A program made the translations under genes and the position numbers. The notes beneath the pieces are model-generated. The model saw nothing but the letters and a program-made list of their open reading frames with translations. It was not told where the DNA came from and made no database searches. Positions 23,301-34,070 of a DNA stretch of 64,000 nt are shown here, piece after piece (the stretch's first letter is position 1; each line of letters starts with the position of its first letter). The stretch comes from Nectonema munidae. Lineage: Eukaryota > Nematomorpha > Nectonematoida > Nectonematidae. Location of the stretch: contig JAUIRK010001043.1 in the NCBI GenBank assembly GCA_030549495.1, forward strand, positions 723,501 to 787,500, read 5' to 3'.

Positions 23301-26300
23301 TTCCATCCATCCATGATATTAACAAGAAAAGTATAAATGACGAAAATGAATGAAATGTCAAGGTTATATACTTGATACTTACACCCAAGATGGTATCATC
23401 GAGCACTTAAAAACGCGTTCTATTTTCAGGACTCCTAATATCAAGGTATCTTAACCCAAGGTTGTACTGTAGTAGATATTTAGTCAATCAAGTTAGAAGC
23501 GTTTTTTCCGTGATTTTATATATATATATATTTTTCCGTTGATATTTGTCACAACGCTTAATTTGTTAACACTTTTTTGGATGAAAAAAAAAATAATTAT
23601 TCATACAACATAGACTTTCATTTTTAAAAGCAAGTAATCATCAATAAATTTGTTGCAAAAAGCGGAGTGCATTTATCGTACTATGACAATTTTCACAAGT
23701 CATTTGCACCTGCCATGCAAGTCCCACCAATGAAAACCCAATTGAAAAGCACTGTATCAACCAAAAATTTGATTGGCATAACATCTAGTCAATCAAGGAA
23801 TACGCTCCAATCAAAAGTCCTGCAGTTATTTCAAAATTAAAAAGTAAGAAGCTTACAAATTTGCACTCATTCAAGCCAATAGCACCTCGTTCTTCCGACA
23901 TTATGGTGTAGTCGCTGGATATGGCTAGCAACGCTCCCAATGCGATCGCAGGACCCTTAAAACATGAAACACGTGATGAACGAATCATGGAATTTGTGAT
24001 TGGACCCGTGTCAATAAGGATTGTTGAAATGCAGTTTATCAGGGCATATGAAGAAATGAAATGCACCCAAAATAGAAATTAAAATTATATTTATATAAGA
24101 GATTTTATATCCATTTCTCAAATTCAGAAATCTTTTGAAAACTTAATTTGCGAAAATAAATTCTCAGCTTCGAATGGAAAAAGGCGGTCTGCGGGCTACA
24201 TATTTAACAGCCTGCAATCTCACCACTAGACCATCTGCCGACACTTTGTGAAAAATTACGAAATTATATTTCTTCAAAATATCTTAAAGTCTATGTCTAA
24301 AGTAGGTATTTTACTTATTTTTAAAATTTATTTCAAATGCTAATATCCAAAAAATTAATTTATGCTGGGGGGGGGGGGGGTGGGGGGCTAAAAACGTATG
24401 AGTGATGATAAGGTGTCGCTACTATCAAATAAAGTTCCTACTATCAAAATAAAGACTTTACTTGGACGCAAGCTACCACAACCTTTGGAAAAGAGTAAAG
24501 TGCGAGGAAGAGCTTTTGCAAAGAGCGCCAAAATTCTGCCAGTGAATCTTTGTCATCCTTCACCATCTCGGAGATATCAATGCCGGAGCAAAAAACTTTT
24601 TCGTTACTCTTAAAAATGTGGACTAATAATGAGATAATTCGTTTATTTTTTTTATTACGTTGTCGCGCCAAAAAAACTACATTCAGAAGTTGATAATTTT
24701 TGTAGACGTTCGTTCTTCTTTCAGTAAGTTTGCAAGCTCTTTCAAAATCTACAGAATAATTTTGTTTTCTTTTATTTTACTTCCATACACACTGTTATGG
24801 ATAACTTATATCTACTCGAAGCTATATTGCCAAATGTGTTATGATATGACATGGCTGATTACAAAACTACAGCGTATTTTTGTTTTTTTTTCTATCTATA
24901 ACTTACACCAGGGTTGTCCAAACTGCGGCCCGCGGTCTTTTCTAGAAAACCTTTGAAAATTAGTATTATTTAGACATTTATTGAGTTACTTAAAAAAAAA
25001 GTTGTTTCTTCCTAAACTTTATTTAAATTGGAATTGGAATATTATTTATTCTTTTATAATTTTAGTTTTGCTTAATCCTCTATCTATATCACATACTTTT
25101 TTCTTCTTTTCAGACTTAGTGCCACATTTTTACGATGGCTCAGAAAAGAAAAATCTCTGATGAAAAGCGTCAGTTCAAGGATAGTTGGGAATTGAGATTT
25201 CTGGTGAAAGAACCAAGTGGGCGAGTTTTATGTTTAATTTGTAATGACATAATATCTGTTATGAAAGAGCACAATGTACAACGACATTACAGCACTCTTC
25301 ATGTCACTGGTTATGATAAATACACTGATGAGGGCGGCGAGTCCTACTCAAAGATCTCAAATCAAACCTGCGTGCGCGTCAAGAAAAGATTTTCCAATTA
25401 GTGAAGCCTTCGTCTTCTACAACCATTGCTTCTTATGATGTATCACTTTTGATGGCCAAATCAAAAAAGGCATTCTCTGACGGTGATCTCATCAAGCGAT
25501 GTGCAATAGCTATGGGAAAGGCCATAGTATGGGCTTTAAAGATGCAGCTCGTGAGTTTGAAAAAATTCCACTCTCGCATCAAACTGTTGCTAGACGTGTT
25601 GATGAGCTTAGCAATTTTGTTCAGGAGAAGGTCAAGAATCAAATTTAGCAATCTGTTTATTTTTCTCTCGCTCTTGATGAAAACAAAGATATAAGGGATG
25701 TCAGTCAATTGATTATTTTTGTTAGAAGTATTGATTCACAGTTTAATTAATGTCAGTGAGGAGTTACTCGGCTTATTCCCACTTTTACCACTACGAAAGG
25801 ATCTGATCTTTATGAAGCGCTAAATTCTTTAGTGAGCGAATATGGGGGCTTTCAGAAATGCTCTTGCATTGTTACAGATGGTGCCAAATCAATGACTGGA
25901 GCTAAAAGGGGGCTGAAAGCGTACTTGAGAGATGCTGGAGTCGACTGCCCAATGTTTCATTGCATTATTCATCAAGAATCGTTATCTAGTCGCTGTATAC
26001 GTTTATCTGATGTAATGCAGCATGTATTCAAAATTATTAATTTCATTAGAGGCGGTAATAAACCGTTGAGACATCGTCTATTTGTTGATTTCTTGAGAGA
26101 TTTAGATACAAAATTTTCTGATGTTTCACTCCATTCTACTGTTCGTTGGCTCAGTGCTGGGAAATGTCTGCAGCAGTTCTTCAGTCTGCGTAATGAGATT
26201 CTAAACTTTTTAGAAGAACTGAGTGTAGACACTGATGGGTTTAAAGGTTTATTGAAAGACGTCAACTTTCTGAAAGGTCTAGCATTCCTCAATGATATTA

Positions 26301-28865
26301 CTCAGCATCTGAATAAGCTCAATTTAAGTTTACAGGGTAGGAATCAAACAATCTCTTCTCTGTATGGTTTCGTAGATGACTTCCGCAACAAATTATGCCT
26401 CTTCAAAAGTAATCTGCAAAGTAACATTCTACTTCACTTTCCAAGTTGTGATGTTATTTCAAGAGAAATAGAGGACAATAACTTCTGCTGCTTTGTTGAA
26501 ACTCTTGATACCCTGATTGAAGACTTCAACAAGCGATTCAAAGATTTTCAGCGCCTTGGGAAAAACTTGAATGTATTCAATGCTCCGCTGACTATTAATA
26601 TATCAGAAGCCGATGAAGATTTGCAGCTTGAATTGTGTGACTTGCAAAGAGACCGGTTTTTATTAAGCAAAGATACACTGCCAATCACTCAATTTTGGCG
26701 TCTTCTTTCTGAACAGCATTACGCCGTTTTGGATTGCACTTGCTGTCAATGTTTGGAAGTACCTACCTTTGTGAAGCAGCATTTTCCGCAATGAAGTCGA
26801 TTAAATCCAAAGAGAGGAATGCACTTAATCAAACATCTCTCGAAGCCTGCCTTCGTTTAGCCTTAACCTCAGTTGACATTGACACAAAGGAGTTAATTTC
26901 CAAAATGCAGGCACACCCATCCCACTGAATTTTAATTAAACTGTACGTTGTTTTTATTAAAAAATTTATTAATAAAAATGCTTCCTTAATATACTTCTTT
27001 AAATATTTTTTACGAATATATTTAAGGTTTGATTCTTAATCATACTTGTCAATTATTTTTAAGGTTTCCTAGTCTACTGACGTTTCTAAAAATTTGCACT
27101 CTTTCTTATTCGTAATATTCACATCTTAGCTTCTTTAATCTATTACCCGGCAATATTTTTTATGATAAATATAAAGGTTCATTTACATGTACATGTTTTA
27201 CTTTACATCTGGTATGGTAAGACAAGGCATATGTAGAAAAATGTCAACTGCGGCCCGCGATCTACTTTCCTTTGCCGAATGCGGCCCGCGTTCCCATAAA
27301 GTTTGGACAACCCTGACTTACACAAATTATGCAATGAGTAATTTTATCTACTAGAAGTTAAATGACATATGGTCCATTGGGCCAAATGTCGGGTACCGAT
27401 TTTTTTAAACGATTTAAAAGTTTTACATAAAAAACATTTTTTTAAAATGACTTTAAGGACGAAATCATTTTCGTGATAAAGGCATTACTGTTGCGATAGT
27501 GAAGCAGAAAATGGAGGTAAAGGTTTAACGCTTTCAGATTCCGTGTTCAAAGCGGTGTACCAAGAAATTAAAATGTCGCTTCCTTTAAACATATAAAATT
27601 CCATTGAAAAAGAAGGATTAACACAAAAAAATGAAGCTTCAAAATGTTTACATTAATATGCAAAATTGTAGCTGCATTGAAGATAAAAGCAGTATTATAT
27701 AAAAGACAAAAGGAACGTAATTTTTCACTTCATCTACACGTCTTATTTTGATCGTTTAAAAGTTTACGCATATTTTTCCTCCTCCCACAAATGGATTTTT
27801 TGGGATAAAATTTAGAATATTTACTCTGATATATCATAAACCAGCCTTTTTCAAACTTTTTTTACTGCGACGAATAGCAAGAACCACGGTTTGCATCGCG
27901 ACCCAGAATACGTAGGTGTAATAAGACAAACTCTGTTCACTAGGTTCATTTATTCAGCATCGACTATTTATATGTCCTTTCTTTTTTTTGTCATGACCCA
28001 TTTTATTTTTCACGCGACCCGCTGAAGGGTCGGGACCCTCAGTTTGAAAAACGCTGTAATAAACTATGGATTGTTTGCCATCTGTGGCAAAGCAAAAAAC
28101 ACGATGAAAGTTAAAAAGATTGAAATAAGTATAAATTGACGAGATTTTTATTTACTCCTGTCCCTTCAATGTCAGTTAATCTTAATGTTATAAAAATATT
28201 AAAAAAATTTTTTTTTCAATTTTTAAATAAATTTGTTGGATTAATTTATGGCGGTTTTATTTAAAACTATTTTTGGGGAAAAAATTAATTTTTTAAAATG
28301 GATTTTTTTTAATTATCAAATAAACTTTTTGGAATAAAATTCTGCAAGTTGTCTAAATATTGGAGAAAAATTTTTTTTTTTTAATAAAATTTTTGACTAT
28401 TTTACGTATAAAAATATATTATGGATAAAAAATTAAAAAATCATCTAATTTATAAATAAGTTTTTTGGATGATTTCATGGTTTACCCAAAATCCAAAAAA
28501 TATTGTAGAAAAAGGAATTTTATAAATAAGCTTTTTGGATGATTTATTCTTATTATATAAAAATATATTCTGAAAAAAATTAAACAGAAGAGACATATTT
28601 TAAAGCAGTCAAGGCAAACCACACAAGTAATAATTTTTTTTAATTTTTTTTTCAACTTCTAATGATTTTCAAAAAATATTAACCACGAGCTACTGCATAA
28701 AATTTAATATTTTAAATGATATAATTGCAATTCATACCGAAGAAAGAATTATTCCTTTGATCTTTGCATTTTGTTTTATTTCATCCAACTTAGCTGCCAA
28801 TTCAACTGCAAATTCTTTGTTTACCGAATTAACGGGCTTGCGATCAAGTTCAACCAATTGAATCT
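20219..28865 (-). CDS. ECI1: enoyl-CoA delta-isomerase, ECI1-type, split gene (partial model)
   Basis: ECI1 moves cis-3 or trans-3 double bonds to trans-2 so that unsaturated acyl-CoAs can enter mitochondrial beta-oxidation. Exons on the minus strand give the crotonase fold in order: Z (28738-28865), A (24462-24608), B (23857-23955), a possible C (23788-23820), D (21683-21861) and E (20219-20379). Visible motifs are FCSGID (oxyanion loop), GPAIALGA (second oxyanion region), GLNE with the catalytic Glu of ECI1, KIGKRNAELA, and the C-terminal VEDFVSFITHP...YFKSLKQK. Junctions Z-A, A-B and D-E use GT/AG sites and keep frame. B to D does not join cleanly, so the locus may be decaying or the model incomplete. 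The first exon with the start and any targeting peptide was not found. Introns contain the hAT 24901-27323, MITEs and SINEs. Confidence 0.82.
20682..20807. mobile_element. piggyBac-type MITE, copy 2, in an ECI intron
   Basis: A 118-bp element (20686-20803) lies between TTAA at 20682-20685 and 20804-20807. Its ends are CCCATTTAAGGCCAAGC and, complemented, CCCATTTACGGCCAATG. It is the inverted counterpart of the copy at 15848-15985 and shares the CGTCTGC/GCAGACG blocks. Confidence 0.88.
21278..21660. mobile_element. hAT-like non-autonomous fragment in an ECI intron
   Basis: CAGTGATTCCCAACCGGTGTGCCGC at 21278 is a typical hAT-type end, and GGGTGCCGC recurs near 21634. The expected mirrored terminal repeat is not present, so the right end is lost or diverged. 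It stops about 20 bases short of exon D. Confidence 0.5.
21683..21861 (-). CDS. ECI1: ECI gene exon D
   Basis: The exon encodes LMDKIGKRNAELAVLTAELF and EMGFVNQLSNHDAI, ending MVAIP plus one base before the donor GTAAAG. This is the ECI1 segment after the active site that forms the trimer contact. The donor splices in frame to exon E. The best AG acceptor (TGAAG) leaves a phase that does not match exon B, and a better-placed boundary at GTTTTAATG lacks an AG. Confidence 0.8.
22390..22500 (-). repeat. SINE-like repeat copy
   Basis: This copy aligns by eye with 24097-24206: TAAGA.ATTTTATATC, then GAATGGAAA followed by CGGTCTGCGGGCTA or GTCCGTCAGACGGCTA. The other copy keeps a tRNA-like head, so this one looks truncated at that end. 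Confidence 0.5.
23072..23085. repeat. G homopolymer
   Basis: Fourteen consecutive G bases follow ATGGGA. A similar run lies at 24367-24387. Confidence 0.95.
23385..23475. mobile_element. possible end of a pogo/Tigger-like element
   Basis: CTAATATCAAGGTATCTTAACCCAAGGTTGTACTGTAG resembles the wording of the Tigger ends at 32075 and 34068 (CAGT..AACCTTG.TAT..). No opposite end was identified. Confidence 0.3.
23788..23820 (-). CDS. ECI1: ECI gene, possible exon C remnant
   Basis: Eleven codons read GLLIGAYSLID, matching the ECI1 segment LGxxAPFWxxD that follows GLNE. It lies in frame with exon B, separated by 36 bases that begin GTAAGC and end GCA; a canonical CAG acceptor one base later would break the frame. 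A TAG follows immediately and no GT donor is placed well. Either a tiny intron plus a second small change is involved, or the gene is damaged here. Confidence 0.4.
23857..23955 (-). CDS. ECI1: ECI gene exon B
   Basis: Exactly 33 codons lie between the acceptor TTTTAAG and the donor GTAAGC. They read GPAIALGALLAISSDYTIM, then SEERGAIGLNECKF. GLNE holds the general base Glu of ECI1, and SDYTIM matches the conserved CDYRI. The middle Gly of the usual AGG is Leu here, closer to the ALG of enoyl-CoA hydratases. Confidence 0.88.
24097..24245 (-). repeat. tRNA-derived SINE copy with A box
   Basis: On the minus strand the head reads GGCAGATGGTCTAGTGGTGA, a good RNA polymerase III A box (TGGTCTAGTGG at 24233-24223). 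The downstream part matches the copy at 22390-22500. No full cloverleaf or intact B box is present, so this is not a functional tRNA. Confidence 0.6.
24367..24387. repeat. G homopolymer
   Basis: A run of fourteen G, one T and six G bases lies in the intron between ECI exons A and B. Confidence 0.95.
24462..24608 (-). CDS. ECI1: ECI gene exon A
   Basis: Forty-nine codons lie between the acceptor TTTTTAAG and the donor GTAAAG. SNEKVFCSGIDISEM carries the oxyanion-hole loop (ECI1: VFSAGLDLTEM), and AEFWRSLQKLFLALYSF and PKVVVACVQ follow in the family order. Both ends are in phase 0, matching exons Z and B. Confidence 0.9.
24901..27323 (+). mobile_element. hAT transposon with 8-bp target duplication, in an ECI intron
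   Basis: The element spans 24909-27315 (2,407 bp). The octamer ACTTACAC is identical at 24901-24908 and 27316-27323. The ends are CAGGGTTGTCCAAACTGCGG and, complemented, CAGGGTTGTCCAAACTTTAT. Subterminal GCGGCCCGCG motifs occur at both ends. It lies between ECI exons Z and A on the opposite strand to that gene, and carries the transposase remnant at 25135-26928. Confidence 0.93.
25135..26928 (+). pseudogene. hAT transposase with BED finger (GTF2IRD2/ZBED-like family)
   Basis: Translation starts at ATG 25135 with a BED-type finger: CLIC...QRHYSTLH. Frame changes near 25400, 25650, 25780 and 26740 break it into five pieces. The catalytic domain shows SLALDENKDI (first acidic site), CIVTDGAKSMTGAKRG (second) and HCIIHQESL. 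The C-terminal dimerisation region reads FGSTYLCEAAFSAMK and SKERNALNQTSLEACLRLAL. All domains survive but no intact frame remains. The family has given rise to host genes in vertebrates; nothing here suggests domestication. Confidence 0.9.
27324..27833. other. ECI intron sequence without recognised features
   Basis: No repeat or coding structure was recognised. Confidence 0.5.
27834..28064. mobile_element. hAT-type MITE in an ECI intron
   Basis: The element runs 27842-28056 (215 bp). The left end CAGCCTTTTTCAAACT and the complement of the right end CAGCGTTTTTCAAACT differ at one base. Flanking octamers TCATAAAC and TAATAAAC match at 7 of 8 positions. CGCGACCC blocks lie just inside both ends. 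Confidence 0.85.
28065..28737. other. very AT-rich intron sequence
   Basis: The sequence holds A/T runs and loosely repeated GGATTTTTT/AAATAAGCTTTTTGGATGAT words (for example 28455 and 28523), suggesting an old tandem duplication. Confidence 0.4.
28738..28865 (-). CDS. ECI1: ECI gene exon Z (first exon found)
   Basis: A strong acceptor (TTTTTTTCTATTTCACAG) precedes two bases and 42 codons reading IQLVELDRKPVNSVNKEFA and KIKGIILSS before the donor GTATGA. It matches the N-terminal crotonase strand and helix of ECI1 (V.L...PVNSL...., then G.ILTS). The donor joins exon A in phase 0. Another exon must lie further upstream, above 28865. Confidence 0.85.
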
Positions 28866-29555
28866 CTGTGAAATAGAAAAAAAGAGTTCACCATGTTTGA
28901 TGTATCAAAAATGCGTTCTAAGAAGCTTTTTCAAACATCAGATGCTTTGTCCATCATAAGACTGAACTGAGTCAGGAAGTGTTTGCAACACTTTGAATGA
29001 TTTTTTTGGAAAAACTTCATTTTTTTATTATTATTTAAAAAGCGTAGGCTTTTTTCGCGGCCGTGAAGTCTCAGTCAAAGGTGGTAAAGAACATATTGTG
29101 GTATGAGTCTACAAAACTAACAAATTTCTAATAGCAAAACACAATACTCTTCATAACATCTGGGATTTAATAAAATTGAGGGGTCAGAGTAGGATATTAT
29201 TAAAAAATATATTTTTAGGTATTTTACATAAAATTAAGGAAGTAAGTTTAGTATGTTTGTAAACATATGGAGAGCGGATCTACTTTATTCAAATTCGAGA
29301 GTAAGATTAGGCTTTGATAAATATTTTAAATTATTGAGTATTTGGAATGCGAGGAAATTTTTTGCAATTTATTGGAAGAGTCGAACATTTTCTTTCTGAC
29401 TCCGCCGCATCGCGGAATAACACTACCGGGGTTTATTATTAGAAAAATGCATTTTGGAATGTAACAAAATTTTAATTTGAAAAAAATTTGTTTAGATTGT
29501 ATTCATTGAAAAATGGCTTAATTTTTTTTTCTTCAAAATTTTCTCAAAATATTTT
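28866..29555. other. region where the missing first ECI exon could lie
   Basis: No clear first exon, promoter or repeat was recognised. The stretch is AT-rich. Confidence 0.4.
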
Positions 29556-29559
29556 TGTG

Positions 29560-29930
29560 ACAATTTAATTTTAGCGTTGTCTACGAAATTTTGACTTAGC
29601 TTAGGCAAATAGGATTTAGATAGGCTTTAGACACTTCATTGAGAATATTTTTCAATCCATGAGGTATGGTTTTCATTATTAAGGCTTGGAGATGAATAGC
29701 GCACTGGGTATCAATCACATCTCGAGATTTTGGCTTAATCAGTCTGAAAACCAGAACAACAAGAAATTGCTAGAGCACGGTGGTCAGTACATACTCCAAG
29801 GGCATTGTTCTGGCTTAGTACCATGAGCTGTAAAAAAGTGTCCACCTTGTCAAATATTTCTCTAGCAGTTGTTCTACTGAAATAAAAAATTGTCAACCAG
29901 GTGCTTTTCATATGCATATTGAACATAAAT
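29560..29930 (-). pseudogene. hAT transposase fragment (ZBED5-like)
   Basis: Minus-strand frames read ALGVCTDHRALAISCCSGFQ, matching the VCTDGAPAM.G..SGF core of this hAT family, then IDTQCAIHLQALIMKTIP (THC.IHRQAL.AK.MP). Stops and the GA to HR change at the core show it is dead. Confidence 0.75.
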
Positions 29931-32072
29931 GCAAGGCTGAGCTAAGTTGCAGGCAGAGTTGTGGAGAGTCGGAATAATTATTGCGACAGTTATATATTCA
30001 CATATGTTAGATTAAAAAATAAATTCATAGACACTTAGAAAAAGGCTGAAAAAATTCAATAAATATTAAAGAATGAACTTTTTTTATTTTAAGTTAAAAT
30101 TAGTTTGTAAAGGAGCAAAAATCAGTTTATGAACAGAAAATTTTTAGGACGCAAATTGTAAACCTTTGGAAATAAATTTAGTATAAATTCAATTTATGAT
30201 TCGTATTGTTTTGTCTTAGATAAAATGGTTATAGCCAATAATTTGGAAATTTTTTTGAAGACAATGCAAGAAAAACACTCTAAACTACAAATACAAACCA
30301 ATAGAACATTTTAATAAATTGTATTAACGTTTTTTTGTCATCTATTTTGTCCATAGAATTTGGTATATTAGGCTTGTGTGTGTGTAAATACTACGTTATA
30401 TATATTTATTTATTCAAAAATTTTCAATTATCTTTTTTTTCTTTATATGCTCTATTTAAATTCGAAAAAGCTTAGAAGATGGATGATAGTGCATCCAGGG
30501 GCTTTTATTAGCCTTTTGTACCACCTTGTTAATTAACAAAATAAATTTCTTTCTTTCTTTCTATTGAAGAAAATATATCAAACATTTTGCTTGCAACACA
30601 AAGCAGAAATGTCGTTTGATAGGAAAGATATGCCTCAACGTTACAAGTTCAGAACTTTTTAGCACATTCAATAAGATATCTTTACAAGGTAATATCGACT
30701 ATTCTCTCATATTATGGTACTTTTTGACAATACTTAGCAAAAACATTTTTGTTATCAAACCTGGATTTGTGCAATCGTTTAGCTTAACGTTTAAAATAGT
30801 AAATAGCTTTGTTTACTGGACTCGAGTGCTTCATTTCCAGTGCGAGCACTATTACTAAACTAATAAATAATATTTCAGGTTGAATTGATTTAAACGGTGT
30901 CTCACAAGAATGCCATCATACTTTTAGTATAGTTATTTTTCTTCAAAAAAAGATTTCGACACTTGAAGCAAGCTATATTGCAGAAAGTTATTAATTTTTA
31001 TTTATATTATTATCATTTCAAGAGCATAGTTTGGTCACGTAAGTTTTATATAAAGTTTTACTACTTTTGTAGGAACAGTTATTTTGATTGTTATTTACTT
31101 AGTGGTTTGATTTAGTTTTCATTTTTTTTAAGTTTTATATAGAAATTTGCTTTAATTTGTATTGAAAAAATATTGCTAAATTATTGAGGACGTCATTTTG
31201 ATGAAATATAAAAAAACAAATATTTCTGTGAAATAAAAACGATAAAAATAATGATCTATGAAGAATGCAAGTTAAAATACCATTATTATCTTGAATTGTC
31301 TTTACAGTTACAAAAGAACAAAATCTTCCAGTTGAAAAGTAGTTGAGATATAGAGTATTGAAAAGTTTTTTCAACATTCTTAGCGCTAAAAAATGAAATT
31401 AAATTGGAAATAATAATAACTTAGGTATCAGAATAAAATAGCATTTTTGAAAAAAAATATCTTAAAATTATACTAAAAAGTTCATTTCTTAGTTTTGATT
31501 TGAGAAAATAAATAATAGTGTTTTTAAAAAAAATAAAATTACAAGTGAAAGTCAAGTAATTAGTAAGTAAAGTTTCAAAAGGTATAAAAATTTCCTATAA
31601 TACCTTACTTTCTAGACAACAGGTTATAGAAAATATTCAGAAAATTTTTGAAAAATATTTTGACATCTTAGAGCTAGAAGAAAAAGCAGATAAAAAAGAT
31701 TAACAGATAAAATCTTTAAAGTGACCTAATCTAAAAATGTACTCTAATATCACCTTTACATATTAATTTTCAATGAATATATTTCTCTCAATGTGATGAG
31801 AATGAGGGGCATTTTAGCCCCCTTCAACTAAAACTACTATTGTATAAAATTTGCTGAAATATATCTTATATAGCTTGCTGTATCATTTTATACTATTTTC
31901 AGGTAGTTGAATAACCGTCCCATCTCAAAAACTGTCAATCAAAATAAAATATATGTTTTTTCAGTAAAATTTTTATAATATAATGTCTATAATTTATAAC
32001 TTAAAGTTTACATTTGACACACTCTTAAAAATTTATGATGATATTTATATTCGAAGAGATAGCATTTATATA
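29931..32072. other. AT-rich intergenic DNA with one retroelement-like tail
   Basis: At about 30480-30570 a GC-richer segment ends in AAATTTCTTTCTTTCTTTCT, like a LINE or SINE 3' tail. Reading frames at 30616 (+) and 31135 (-) have no recognisable motif and AT-driven composition. Confidence 0.35.
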
Positions 32073-34070
32073 TACAGTGGAACCTTGATATTAAGGACAT
32101 TCACGGTCGCATAACAATTGTCCCTTATATCAAGGTTCTCCCTACTATCAAGATAACTAATATCTAACTTATCTATTAATATTATAGTAAATTTTTTATT
32201 TAATTAGTTTTTCTTTTCAAACCAGTTCAGTATAGAATTTTGCTTTTGAAACTTCCCACTGCTTGCTATTTGTTTCACGCTTATTTTAATTTTAGAAAGC
32301 GAAACGAAGACTTCATCGATGTCTTTTTCAAGGCAAAAAGATTCAAGATCTGAAACTGCCTTTAAAGCCATATTGAGGTTTTTAATTGGAGATTCAGATA
32401 CTTCAGAATTCTCCATTTCTTCTTCAATCGGAGTAGCATCTGAACTTCGGTCCCCTTATCCAATCTCTTTTGAGCTCATCTATTGAAATGAATTCATCCA
32501 CAGACATAGGATCATAAAAATTTAGCTTTCTTACAGTTTCAACTATAAGATTATTAAATAAAGTATTATCTGTTTTTTCTTAAACGCCATTCTCTAAGCT
32601 ATCGTCACTGGAAGACGGCAACGTGAATCCGCATTTTATGAAACTTCAACAGTAGATGCTTTATGATCCACATTATTGCTTGTAGAGAAGTCACTATTTC
32701 TTTGATAGAATCATTCTTAATAGAGCAAAGAACAGAGCGTAACTAAAGTTTTTTATAATTGCTTTTGAAGTTTGCTATAATGCCATTATCAAGAGATTGC
32801 AGAACAGATGTAATGTTAGGAGGCATGAAACAAATTTTTATGTTCGAAAAACTACTTTTAACGCGTGGTTGGGTACGTTATCAACAAATAAAAGTTTCAC
32901 GTTTTTCCTTTATTAACTTTTTGTTAAAAATTTCTAAAACGTTGAGGAAAATTTTTACCCATTCGTTTGAGTTATGGTAATATTGAGCAGGAAGAGAAGA
33001 AATGTTGATTTTTTTAAATGATCTAGGTTGAGCAGATTTCCCGATTACAATTAGTTTTTCAATTTCGCCGGTCATATTTGTAAGCAATGCGATAGTAAAA
33101 CGCTCTGTTTCGTTTACCTCCAGTGCATTCTTCCCCACAAACAGATAACGTACGACTTGGTAAAGATCGGAAAAAAGTGCAGTCTCTTCCATGTTATATA
33201 TATTTTTAGATGAGTAATCCTGAATGATTTAAACCTTTCTTTCCATTGCGTTACGTCTTCTAAAAACCAATACATCTATGGTTGGTAAATGTTACCATCA
33301 TACTTAAAAAACACTTAGTTTTTAACCATCTCCCTCCGAATTAAGTTTTCATGAGAATTTTTCATGGTACCCAATATTTTTTTACAAATTAATAAATACT
33401 TTTATTCGATATAAAATTCTGAAAAGTGATATAGACAGCAATTTATAACAAAGCTCTAAATAAAGAGACAAATGAAGCCGAAATCTTTGCAAAAATTATC
33501 TTGCAACAGTACAGTATAAACTTGTTTATCAATCTTGCATAACCATTTTATACATACGCAGTTAAACATTATTATGCAAAAAAGGATGTCGAAACAGACA
33601 TGCATAGCTTTATATGCTTCTAAAATAAAGTAGCAATCTGCATGAAGAGATGAATGAAGTTATAAAAGCTTTGCACAAACATCTTTCAATGGTAAAATGT
33701 AGACTTGTTTATCAATGTTGCACAACCATTTTTACTCAATTAACTTCATATTATAAGGGTACTACAAACAGTTAAAAGATTATTATGCATACTTTTTTTT
33801 ATTTTGTTAGCTAAACTGTTTTATCGTACTCAATAAACAACAACCAATTTGATACAAGTAGCTTTTAAATGGAAAAGTTATCCTTAATAACAATGTTTTT
33901 ATCAATAATATAGTATAAAAGGGTCCTTAATTTCGAATATTGAGGTTGTCCTTTATATTGAGGGATATTTTCATATAAAAACCATTATATAAAAATGGTC
34001 CTCAATGAAGTGTCCTTATTTTTGAAGTGTCCTTAATATTGAGATGTCCCTAAGCCAAGGTTTTACTATA
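32073..34070 (-). mobile_element. pogo/Tigger-type DNA transposon
   Basis: The element covers 32075-34068 (1,994 bp) between TA dinucleotides. The left end is CAGTGGAACCTTGATATTAA and the complement of the right end is TAGTAAAACCTTGGCTTAG, followed on both sides by GGACA. The subterminal parts repeat the words CTTAATATTGAG and CCTTATATCAAGG. It carries a decayed transposase on the minus strand. Confidence 0.85.
32204..33230 (-). pseudogene. Tigger transposase remnant
   Basis: The best piece (33192-32881) reads MEETALFSDL, ALLTNMTGEIEKLIVIGKS and FKKINISSLPAQYYHNSN, following the Tigger catalytic core. Next come VDNVPNHALK (second acidic site) and, after a frameshift, FMPPNITSVLQSLDNGII (third site). 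At the first site the usual NADET is NMEET, so Asp is replaced by Glu. A C-terminal tail is open from 32416 to 32204. There is no complete frame. Confidence 0.85.

Noticed and set aside
22989-23336. 115-codon frame with a Gly run
   Set aside because: It crosses a G homopolymer, has no family motif and lies in an ECI intron on the other strand.
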